Positions 1 through 8,580 of a DNA stretch of 18,415 bases are shown here, in pieces. The translations under genes were made by a program, and so were the position numbers. Each line of letters starts with the position of its first letter. Position 1 is the first letter of the stretch. The notes beneath the pieces were generated by a model that saw nothing but the letters and a program-made list of their open reading frames with translations, searched no databases and was not told where the DNA came from. Origin of the DNA: Beroe ovata (lineage: Eukaryota > Ctenophora > Nuda > Beroida > Beroidae); contig CAMPET010000008.1 in NCBI GenBank assembly GCA_946803715.1, positions 662,725 through 681,139 of the forward strand. The letters are read 5' to 3'.

Positions 1-23
1 TGTGTGTGTGTGTGTGTGTGTGT
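1..23. repeat. (TG)n microsatellite at window edge
   Basis: The window opens in an uninterrupted TG dinucleotide run that ends at about base 23. Its true length is unknown because it is cut by the left edge. Confidence 0.95.
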
Positions 24-1223
24 ACTGACTACTGTGTGATGTACACTGTACACGCTGTCTAAGAAAGTGATCTGATATACTAGAGGAGGGGAGGAAGAGA
101 GACGAGAACTCTAAATCCTTCTCTAAGTTCATGATCTTGATACATGTCTCTCGCTCTAGAAGTTGTTAACTCTCAATAGCACGTCATGTCAATAGCACAT
201 GTCAATAGCACATGTATTACAATCCGGAGAGGCGCGCGGTGATGGCAGCACTCTGTTATCACTCTCTGTGTACATCCCATGTGGTAATAGGAGGGCAGTT
301 CTCATCACTGGATCAATGTCATGGATCAAATATGTATACGGTACACAACACACACACACACACACACGGACAGTTGATGCACATGCACATTACAGAGACA
401 GTGGGCACACAGGAATGGGAGGAATATATCGTACAGAAATCCTGTGTTTGCTTTTGTGGGTGTGCCGTGTGGTCATGTGACTATCTGTGTACATACTAGT
501 TTCTACACACTGATACACTCTACTCAGGTATATCATACGGCTATACGTGGACGAAAGAACATGAAACATTGGCTGATGACCAACGGAATGCTGCATTAAC
601 GAACAAACTGTTTGGTGTAGCTTTTTCGAGTAGTACATTTATAAAGCATCAAATGGAGATTATGTCAAGACGACGGGTTACAGAATTATCCAGGCGTTGC
701 CCATCATCCGCCTGTTCAATATAATGGAGTACTAGGCATATATAATGTGACGGATAATTTCATTACTTTGTCATTGTAATCCAAGTTCTCATCTCTCTAC
801 TAGTGTAGCCCCTGGAGCCATGATACTATTCAGTGTACACACTGTGTGAGCTATTAGCTAATTAGTGGCTTACGTCTCCATAACCATAGGCGAGGCACCC
901 ATTCGACATCAGCGAACCTATGTTTTGTACCTAGCTAAGGATGTACATTCCACCATGAAATAAATTGACGTGCAGGGTTGGAAAGTCGGATTTGAAATAG
1001 CTCAAATCTCGATGTGGCATAATGAGAGATATCAACCTTATCTATAGATAAGATCAATCAATCACTCATGTCTATCGATATTCATATCGTCCAGACGAAG
1101 ACATATTGCAGAGATTATTGCCACCATGATATATACCGTAATCTACTTTCCAATTCGCCCCTTTGATCAGTTCGAGAGGAATACGGAATCAGGGGATATC
1201 TGTGACAAAACGCGGTAGACAAG
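24..1223. other. No secure gene; probable intron or flank of NADSYN1
   Basis: The NAD synthetase gene on the minus strand must continue leftwards past this stretch, because its C-terminal third is not in the window. I searched the minus strand for the conserved GSANVDE-type and NPIG-type motifs of the missing part and saw none. A plus-strand open stretch at 527-723, preceded by a CAG acceptor-like site, looks somewhat protein-like (see findings) but has no start codon and no recognisable family. Otherwise only simple repeats and short direct repeats (GTCAATAGCACAT twice near 188-210) are visible. Confidence 0.5.
349..367. repeat. (CA)n microsatellite
   Basis: About nine and a half CA units. 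The small open frames at 199-499 run through it and owe part of their length to it (His-Thr repeats), so they are not credible genes. Confidence 0.95.
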
Positions 1224-1254
1224 CATGTACAATGTACATTATACATTGTACATG
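1224..1254. repeat. Perfect inverted repeat (13-bp arms) next to NADSYN1 exon 5
   Basis: CATGTACAATGTA at 1224-1236 is the exact reverse complement of 1242-1254, with a 5-base spacer. It lies 20 bases past the donor site of exon 5 of the NAD synthetase gene, within the following intron. It could form a hairpin in the pre-mRNA. No function can be assigned. Confidence 0.8.
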
Positions 1255-1273
1255 GTTTACTCGCGCCTCTCAC

Positions 1274-3786
1274 CTGTATGTTTTGGAGTGCTGTATTTTC
1301 AGTGTCGCTCCCCCCGTACACCCTGAACACAGGTGTTTTCTTTGTGAAGAGGGAGAACACGCGCAGAATTGCTTGTACAATCCCGTCTATGTTGATCTGA
1401 GGGTAACATAATCATAACTATATTGTATCACTAACACCAGACTGTATCAGTGTATCAACCCAATTTATCTATTTCTGAGCACTCACATCCACATGGTAGC
1501 TGCCCACGTCTGCCGCTAAGTCAGCAGCTCTAGTCCGAGTTTCCAAACTGGAGTTTTCAGTGCCCATGTATGCTGTCACGAGCAACCTGTCACACAACTC
1601 TGTAGCATCGGAGGGTATGTAGTCAGGTTCGCCGGTCAGAGTCCTCACATCGCGCAGCACCTGACAATCCTCACTCCTCTCCTCACCAATCCTCGCCTCT
1701 TCCTTGACAGCAGACACAACCATGTGACACATGCTGCTCACTATCAGTGCTACACTGGCACTGTCCACGCCACCGCTCAACGGGAGGAAGAAACCCGCCA
1801 TTTTGCTGCGTCTCAAGTAGTCCCATAGCCAGGAACCGGGACCACGGCAAATCTCTTGCTCAGGGGTATAGTACCTGCAACAAAGGAAAATAGCACCAAT
1901 CGGGGCCGGGTTGTTGTGATAAGTACAGGTCCATTCCTTCAAAACGACAAAACACGTACCTACCAAAAACACTAACGAACAGAAACAAAAGCGGGTCAAT
2001 CTGTCAATGAGTACTCATAGTTCAGAAAAAACTTTTTACAATGAGCATTCAGAAGCTGTAATTACTTTTTGACAAAGGAGTAGAGCAAAAGTGGGAAGTA
2101 TGGAAAAGGCAGGATTAAAGTGAAGGGGCACATTCCATTCAAATGTGAACTCAGGAGGTCAGGTTACACACAGCATGTAACGGCTGGTGTTGATCAAATT
2201 AACACAAGCCCTTCTCTTAGCCTCTCTCAGACGGGGAAGCGTCGTACATTGGGTAGTGTCAGAAATGACGTGAATAAGGGCAATCAGGGTATGATATCAT
2301 CAGCAAGATATCTTTGCCGATCATGGTTCTCGCATCGTATCTATGAATCGAAAAATTTATGTTTATATACCGCTGCTGTTTCGCCTATTCTCTTGATGTC
2401 TTGATACGCGAGTATCACAATGCGATAGTCACAACTCACAAGCTCTCTATGGTATGGGCTTGACAATGAGTTATGAAAGAGAGATACTGGAATAATAAGC
2501 AAAAAAAGGAAAGAAAAATCAGCAAAACTCCACTCGCCTTGGTTCAATGCTCATTGTAGGTGGACTGTCACAGTGACCTCCCACCTGCATCGGTACTTGT
2601 ACTCGAGGGTAAGATTTGACGGTGGATGCTTGGTGTGACCTGGAAATCACAGCTGATCTATGGTTGTACACCTCAGTGACATCAACAACTGCAGTCACTA
2701 CTTCTGTATCCTGATGAAATAATGGGATGAGTATACTATTAACTATTTCAATTCTTTATCAGCTAGTAATTGCAAAAGTCTCCAAATAAACCTGTAGTCC
2801 AAACTGCGTGCCTTGAGCAACAAGTTTTCCATTAACAACAATCATGGGACATCCATCATAATAGGTCCTATCCCCATCACATCCTTTTTGGTTACTGTAT
2901 AAATAAATTCCGCCTACCTGAAAGTTAACAGTGTTGATGTTTGCAATAATTCATGGTTGTTTTGATACACTGTTACATAATAGCTGCACCCTTTGAAATT
3001 CTTCCTTGAATGTCAGTAAGCACAGGATTCGGAAAATGGTAATAATTGTTTTGATCATCATGAAGGCACGTGAGATGAAGTTTGGCAGTTACAAACCTTT
3101 TGCATGCTATGCATAATCAGATCAATTCTGTAATTGAGTTTTCTCAGGATATGGTGGCTTGCACTTAAATTCACAAAAATGGAAACACCATCAAGACTCA
3201 TGTCAATATGAGGGGATTGTGGAACAAAAAGTTCTTCACATGTCTCACAGCCAATGTCAATATTGTCAAGTGTGGAAATGATACCATCCCCAAATGGAAC
3301 ATTGAGTTGATCCGTAACAGAAGCTATTATTTGAGGTAATGAAAATGACTCTATTTGTTTAGCATGCTTCCAGTTAACAAAATATCTCATTTCTCTGTAA
3401 TTAAGCTCATTGGCAAGATGCATCTTTGGCTTGATAAGAATAATCTTTTGATTATAGAAAGCAACAATACAATTATACAGGACACCATGATGCATAATAG
3501 GCATCCCTGTGAAAACAAGAATATTTTGCAGGTCATTATTACTTAAAAGTTGAGCCAAGACTTTCCAAGAGCAAAGTAAAGTATCTTCTTCATAGAAATG
3601 ATCATAACAGCCATAGCCACATATCTCCAACTCAGTCCCAACTCTCAATATTGCACCCTTTTCTTTGGCATGATTCACAGATTTGCAGATTCTTTCATAG
3701 TTACCCTTGAAATCTAGGGCCCATTGATTTAAAGAGCAAGAAGCAACACATACTTTTGAAGAATTTGTGAAGATACAGCTGTTCAT
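1274..3786 (-). CDS. NADSYN1: Glutamine-dependent NAD+ synthetase, 5' five exons (partial)
   Basis: This enzyme makes NAD+ from deamido-NAD, ATP and glutamine-derived ammonia, in the cytosol. Exons on the minus strand are 3786-3097, 2917-2792, 2710-2529, 1874-1487 and 1396-1274. All junctions are GT..AG with matching phase and give 503 residues; animal enzymes have about 700, so roughly 200 C-terminal residues lie left of the window. The N-terminal nitrilase-fold glutaminase domain starts with [10 protein letters not shown]. It keeps the catalytic triad: Glu52 in ELEICGYGC, Lys121 in IKPKM and Cys183 in [17 protein letters not shown] follows in exon 2. The synthetase domain shows the ATP-binding loop SGGVDS at 366-371, then [11 protein letters not shown] and [14 protein letters not shown]. 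The start gives the N-terminal length expected for the family. The exon 3 donor (GA|GTTTTG) is weak and was chosen by phase and homology. Identity is near certain; exon 3's 3' end is less so. Confidence 0.93.
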
Positions 3787-4470
3787 TTACTTCTTATCCT
3801 GCTGAGGGCAATAAGGCATCAGACAGACAGAATTGAGTATCCTTTTATTCTCTCTTTGTACACACCATGATTAAAGGCTATGAGGATAAGGCTATAAGCT
3901 CCTATTGTCAAAGGCTAACAAACAGATAAGCAAATGAATGGTAATTGCATATGAATGATATGATATAAGCACGACTCCAAGTGTCCACATCCTGCACTTA
4001 GATAATGCATGACATTTCTGGCAATAGTTATGACCAATTGTGGCAAATGGAAATAGATACTTCGAAATTGCTCACTTGCACAACACAATTGCACAAAAAC
4101 TTATTTGTACATCAAAAATGTTTCTATAATCAAGTTTTAATTCAAATTTGCACAAAAGCATGTTTGATTCATGTGTTTGCATTGAGGCACCACTACACAC
4201 TAGTACTTGAAATCCAACATCTTTTATCATACGGTGAATGTAGATCTTTTACCATGTATTCATTTACACCTCTAATATTCATTATGAAATACATTTTTGA
4301 TTTTTAATGTATTTTCAAATCTCTTATCATCGAACATTTAACAAAAATTCATCTAAAAGTGCGCGCTTACATTCCAGACTACAGGACCGACTGCAAATGA
4401 CAACTTCTTTTACTACACTGTGTGACCTAACCGAGCCGCGCGATTTCAATTTTCAGTTCGACGAGTTCAG
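3787..4470. other. Intergenic, upstream of NADSYN1; nothing recognisable
   Basis: AT-rich spacer upstream of the NAD synthetase start. The open frame at 4005-4307 has no family resemblance or splice signals that support it. The NAD synthetase promoter must lie here if there is no upstream non-coding exon, but I see no clear TATA box at a fitting distance. Confidence 0.5.
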
Positions 4471-4489
4471 TTCAATATAAAATATAAAG

Positions 4490-4660
4490 GCCGCGCGCAA
4501 AGTGTTGTTCCCGCGCTGCGCGTCTTTTTTTACGACTTTTCAGTTCACTGAGTAGAACAGGACGCGCAACGTGTGCACAGCTGTCAGCTACAGGCAGCAA
4601 AGTGTGCACAAAATTGCATGCAGGCTTAGCATTGCATCGCCAGGCTAGTTTCCCGCGCGC
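4490..4660 (-). repeat. GC-rich dispersed repeat, copy A
   Basis: A CpG-rich island-like patch in AT-rich surroundings. The reverse complement of 4512-4581 matches 16125-16197 closely. Both contain GCTGTGCACACGTTGCGCG, then CTACTCAGTGAACTG or TTACTCAGTTAACTG, then AAAAGTCGTA and a GCGCGC tail. It is therefore one member of a dispersed family, probably a non-autonomous transposon or fold-back element. I see no coding capacity and no clear target-site duplication. Confidence 0.65.
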
Positions 4661-4699
4661 GAAAAACATGAACTTTTATCATCTAAATACTATTACTTG

Positions 4700-4850
4700 C
4701 TAGAACTCACTGTGCTTGCTTCTACTGAGCGTATAACCACTGTATATTGCTAGCACTCACTGTGCTTCCTTCTACCAAGTGTATACTTACTGTATATCGC
4801 TAGCACTCACTGTGCTTCCTTATACTGAGTGTATACTTACCGTATCGGTA
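4700..4850. repeat. Three tandem 50-bp units
   Basis: Units begin at 4701, 4751 and 4801 with TAGAACTCAC or TAGCACTCAC, followed by TGTGCTTSCTT and a GTATA-rich tail. The period is exactly 50. After the third unit, part of the motif recurs inverted (ACTCAGTGCTAGC near 4855-4868), so the array ends in a partial palindrome. Confidence 0.85.
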
Positions 4851-5775
4851 TACAACTCAGTGCTAGCTGTACTCCCTTCAAGGAAGCATTTATCACTTGA
4901 CACTTACTGTGTATCCCTTTACTGAGCGTATAAACTCAGTATTACACTCAAAATGGCCAAGAGGCTACACCGGATACAATACAGTGAAACACAGTTGGCA
5001 TACCACGCAATCAAAGCAGAAAGCAGCCTGTAGGGCAAGTGTAAGCCACTCTGTGAACATCCTACAGGCATCTATGTCGAGAACTGGATCAAAATGTTCA
5101 AAGTTGCCCTTTGACACAGGGATCTGGACACTAACAGACAGCAGAACAAGTCCAAAGTCATTTTGCCCTGCCCCCCATTAAGCTTGCAATCCACCAGAGA
5201 AGGCTCTATGTCATATCCCTTTGTCCCCTTCAGACCTTTCTGTCAGAAGGGGGGGGGGTTGGTGTGTGATTATGTTATATTTCCCTTCTGATAGGGGGGG
5301 TTGAGCCATGATTATGAATGATTACAGAGTGGGAAGGGGGTAAAAATGCTGAAATTTTGATGACGTAATATGTGAATGGTCCCTATATGATATAACAGAT
5401 ATCAGGAAATATCATACCTACATGTTATGAGATTGAACCAATGCAGATTTTTGCAGAAATCTATCAGATCTTATTGAACAGCTCATATGGCAATTGAGGT
5501 AGGTAGGTACAGGGTACCTCCCTTGGAACTTGGTTTTGAAATCTTTTGGTCTTTTAACAAGATCATGTTTCAGATAATCTAATTTTATTTAATCAGATTT
5601 TCCTTGAGAAGAGTCACACGCTTTTCTTGTGTTTGTCACATCACATTTCCTTTCTGCACCAATTTGTCACATCATAGTTTTTACCCTGCCACCTTACACT
5701 ATTATTACTTTTGCCTATGTTCCTTTATTATACTTTCATATAATGAATCCTTGTCAGACTTCATAAACCTTCATA
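4851..5775. other. Intergenic, upstream of the TIMP-like gene
   Basis: Holds two guanine runs (about 5239-5248 and 5294-5300) in otherwise AT-rich DNA. The open frame at 4897-5181 is unlike any family I know, has biased low-complexity composition and is not supported by splice sites. The open frame at 5604-5879 overlaps the TIMP-like start in another frame and is judged a shadow. Confidence 0.45.
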
Positions 5776-6747
5776 ATGTTTCCATTAGAGATGAGGGTAT
5801 TACTTTTACTTTTGATGCTATTTGGGGCTGGATATTCATGTTCTTGTTACCCTGTCTTACATCGGCGTTATGTGTGTGATGGCTCTCATATTCTACGGAT
5901 AAAACCAGTCGAAGTACTCAATGTCGAGGAATGGGGCAATAACCTAGAAGAAGAACATGACCCATTTGATTTTCTGGAAACGCCTCATGATGTCATGGGT
6001 TCTGAGGTTTTCCTCACAAGACACAAATCCTACATACCTAAATATCGGAGCTCTTGTCTCCTTTTCAATTCAACTCTCCTTTAGCCATAATGTTCCACTT
6101 TCCATCACCATAAATAGATAGCTTGCCTCCTTGTAACATACAATTATGGCACCTATATTTACACGGATCACATCACTATAAAACCATGTTCATAATTAAG
6201 AATTTTTCAGGACCCAGATTTTCCAACGGAGCCAGTTTTTCTACCAACACCAATGATTCCTGTGACAGATTCGTATAGCCGTTGGATGATGGGCAAGACG
6301 ATAGTCCGGTGTCAAGTGACACATGTCTACCGTGGAGGGTTGGAACCAGGTCACAACATTACCATCACTACCTCAAACATGGATTCCATGTGTGGTGTCG
6401 GAAATATGTTCTACGACTTCGAATTAGGACACGTAACCAATGAAGAGTTCGTCATTGCAACACATGATCCTGATAACACGAGGGTTGACTTGTGTGGTTT
6501 CTTTATCCCGCTGAGCTCGAATTGGTATTCCTTTGCGACTGACGTTGAGCCTGTGCTCAAGCATCACGATTGCTCATGTCCACCCCGCGGCTGCAGACTA
6601 CGAGTTGGTAATCAGGTGTTTAGAGGGGATTGTGGAGACCCCACAGCATACTGTGTGAGGGATGAGAGGGACAGGTGCATGTGGGAGTCGGCGTACACCC
6701 TGTCTTCCATTCAAATGTGCCGTGATCGCTGGTGGTCTTTTCATTAA
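5776..6747 (+). CDS. TIMP-like secreted protein with NTR domain
   Basis: Tissue inhibitors of metalloproteinases are secreted proteins whose N-terminal cysteine chelates the protease's zinc. Exons 5776-6006 and 6211-6747 join in phase 0 (intron ends TTTTTCAG) and give 255 residues. A hydrophobic signal peptide (RVLLLLLMLFGAGYS) ends exactly before Cys22-Ser-Cys24. Cys22, Cys24 and Cys34 reproduce the TIMP 1/3/13 spacing. Downstream cysteines at 138 (MCGVG), 172 (DLCGFF) and 198 (CSCPPRGC) are the likely partners, and a cysteine-rich tail with DRCMW resembles the TIMP C-terminal domain. An acidic insertion (about 51-85, EEWGNNLEEEHD) makes the AB loop much longer than in vertebrate TIMPs. Met6 is an alternative start. 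The exon 1 donor (GAG|GTTTTC) is not a strong consensus; an in-frame alternative is GAT|GTCATG at 5990. Inhibitory activity is inferred only. Confidence 0.82.
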
Positions 6748-7762
6748 GATGGGGGATTATAATCGGGGAGGAACAAAATATGATGTGGAACATTTATGCA
6801 GCAACTTACACGAAACAATTTTATCGCGAAAGTCACTTCCGTGATTAAAAACAATTCAGTTCTTAAAATGGTTTATATCGAATGTTCATTGTGATATTTT
6901 TATAGGAAATGTTTTATATTCATTCAATACTATACATTCTCTTCTTCTTCCTAGAGATCACAGCTTCATTCCTTCATTTTCCCTGGCTTTAAATTCTTTG
7001 GCACCATGGTTCGAACGATGAAATTCACCTCTGTTATCCTTGATGTTACTAACCGTCTTTCACAGATTGCTGCTTGACAATTGAAATCGACGCTTGTCGC
7101 TCACCTATATGATCATTGGTTATGTAGAACCTTCCTACATCATAATTCTGACAATGTACCTGCACAAGTAATACCAAGCAATAAAGATGTACTGAGTAAA
7201 TATTTATTGCTTAGTATGACTTGCCTCAGGGGTGCATTTATAACACTGTAAATGGTGTTTGTGTGACTGACTAGTGACTACACGAATTGTACAATTTCAT
7301 CATTGGTGGAAAATCATCTTAAGTAATTGTATGGTAATTTCATAATGTACCGTTCTGTATTGACGCTAAATTGACCCGTGTTCTACGGTATTCCAGAATG
7401 TTGAGGGGTTATTTTACCCATTCCAAATTACAATACGTTAATTAAAAACCAGTAATTACCTTCGAAGAAGTTGTAATTGTTTTTATTCTTTTATCGATAC
7501 CAGATTCGTTTAATTGCCGCAATTCTCGTCAAAAAGGCTCTTTTTAAGGCTCCCAAACCACTGCATTATTACGTTGAACGATATTACACTTATGCTTCCT
7601 ATCTGTTTGGTCTTTACACCGGCATACCTTGCCAATATTGGTATTTCTTTTTGAGTAAGACTTTCCCCCTTTCTTCATAGTGACGTCATCTTACTACGTC
7701 CTTACTTTTCGTCACCACGAGAACAAATTCTCCTTTTTCCTATAATACCTTCCGCGGGTACC
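6748..7762. other. Intergenic between TIMP-like and lipid-binding genes
   Basis: Mostly AT-rich. It should contain the 3' UTR of the upstream gene; the first good AATAAA on the plus strand is at 7180-7185. The open frame at 7477-7680 (67 residues, aromatic-rich) has no supporting feature and is treated as chance. Confidence 0.5.
7172..7216. promoter_or_regulatory. Hairpin carrying AATAAA on both strands
   Basis: TACCAAGCAATAAA at 7172-7185 pairs with TTTATTGCTTAGTA at 7203-7216, with one mismatch in 14. Each arm carries a canonical poly(A) hexamer, one per strand. For the TIMP-like gene this would give a 3' UTR of roughly 440 bases. No minus-strand gene is known to end here, so the second hexamer may simply follow from the palindrome. 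Confidence 0.4.
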
Positions 7763-7769
7763 TATATAT
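7763..7769 (+). promoter_or_regulatory. TATA box of the lipid-binding protein gene
   Basis: TATATAT sits 74 bases before the start codon. Initiation about 30 bases downstream (near 7795) would give a short leader of about 50 bases without intron, consistent with the single-exon gene. GC-rich CCGCGGG lies just upstream at about 7752. Confidence 0.5.
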
Positions 7770-7842
7770 TTTCCGTCTAATAGCACACAGTATAACTCAG
7801 AATAACTCACACCACTCCCCTCAGCCTCTCTCTCTGTGAAGC

Positions 7843-8250
7843 ATGAGTCACAAGGTTCTTGCCGGGGACTGGATTACCATGAGCCAGGAAAACCTGGATG
7901 CTCTCCTGGATAAACTCGGAGCTGGGTACCTCGTGAAGAAAGCAGCTCAACACTCCAACCCCACACACTTTATTTCCTTCAACGACATGAAAATGACTCT
8001 TGTTATCAATAACGGTATCAAGAAGAATGAGCATGTGATTATGCTGGACGGTACCGCATTCATTGATAATCTCTTCGGCAAGGAGTTCATAGGTAAAGCT
8101 ACCGTCGGGGAAGATGGTGCTATCACGGTGTCAGGCAAGTGTGGCGATCTGGATATAACCAATGTCAGGAAGGTGAATGATGAGGGCCACATGGTGCTAA
8201 CTTCGACAGTGGGTGATGTGGTGTGCACCAGGATTTTCAAGAAACAATAA
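7843..8250 (+). CDS. Intracellular lipid-binding protein (FABP family), intronless
   Basis: Small cytosolic beta-barrel proteins of this family carry fatty acids or related hydrophobic ligands. The 135-residue length is typical. The N-terminal strand reads LAGDW (8-10) followed by NLDALLDKLG, close to the family signature G-x-W...N-[FY]-D, with Leu in place of the usual aromatic. The helix-turn-helix lid follows, with LGAGYLVKKAA matching the common GVGFATRKxA. The C-terminal strand ends VVCTRIFKKQ; Arg130-x-Phe132 corresponds to the R-x-Y carboxylate-binding pair. There is no signal peptide, as expected. Animal FABP genes usually have up to three introns at conserved sites; here the frame is continuous, which suggests intron loss or retroposition. 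A TATA box lies upstream and AATAAA overlaps the stop. Ligand and subfamily are unknown. Confidence 0.88.
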   Translation: MSHKVLAGDWITMSQENLDALLDKLGAGYLVKKAAQHSNPTHFISFNDMKMTLVINNGIKKNEHVIMLDGTAFIDNLFGKEFIGKATVGEDGAITVSGKCGDLDITNVRKVNDEGHMVLTSTVGDVVCTRIFKKQ

Positions 8251-8251
8251 A
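8246..8251 (+). terminator. Poly(A) signal overlapping the FABP stop codon
   Basis: AATAAA includes the TAA stop (8248-8250). T- and GT-rich sequence follows from about 8262 to 8330, as expected downstream of a cleavage site. If used, the 3' UTR would be only about 15-30 bases. Confidence 0.5.
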
Positions 8252-8580
8252 CGCTCTTTCCTGCCTTTCTGAATGATGTATAGATTAAGATGAGTTTTTT
8301 TGAATTTTGACTGAGTTTTTGTTCGTTTAATAAGTTTCTCGATTTTGAAATTACCTGAGATTTGACTTTGTTAGTTTTCAAATGGTCATTTTGAACCTAT
8401 CATTTGTTGACTCTCACTTCTATACAATCGAAATATAAGAATTTTGTTTTTCTGAACTGTGATCTTCGTCCTTGGTATCGCGTTGGAGAAAAGATTTGAG
8501 GGAGTTCACGAACAATGCATAACATCATCCCCCGACCAACGTATCGTAGAGTAACAGTGAAACCCAGTTAAGTTCACACA

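Noticed and set aside
199-638. Three overlapping small open frames around the (CA)n run
   Set aside because: They depend on the dinucleotide repeat, overlap on both strands and show no family features.
4005-4307. 100-codon plus-strand frame
   Set aside because: No recognisable motif, no supporting splice or promoter signals, AT-biased composition.
4897-5181. 94-codon plus-strand frame
   Set aside because: Partly in the inverted end of the 50-bp repeat and without homology I can name.
7477-7680. 67-codon plus-strand frame before the FABP promoter
   Set aside because: Aromatic-rich chance frame; the real gene has its own TATA box downstream.
7947-8381. 144-codon minus-strand frame
   Set aside because: Antisense shadow of the lipid-binding protein gene, whose sense frame has clear family features.
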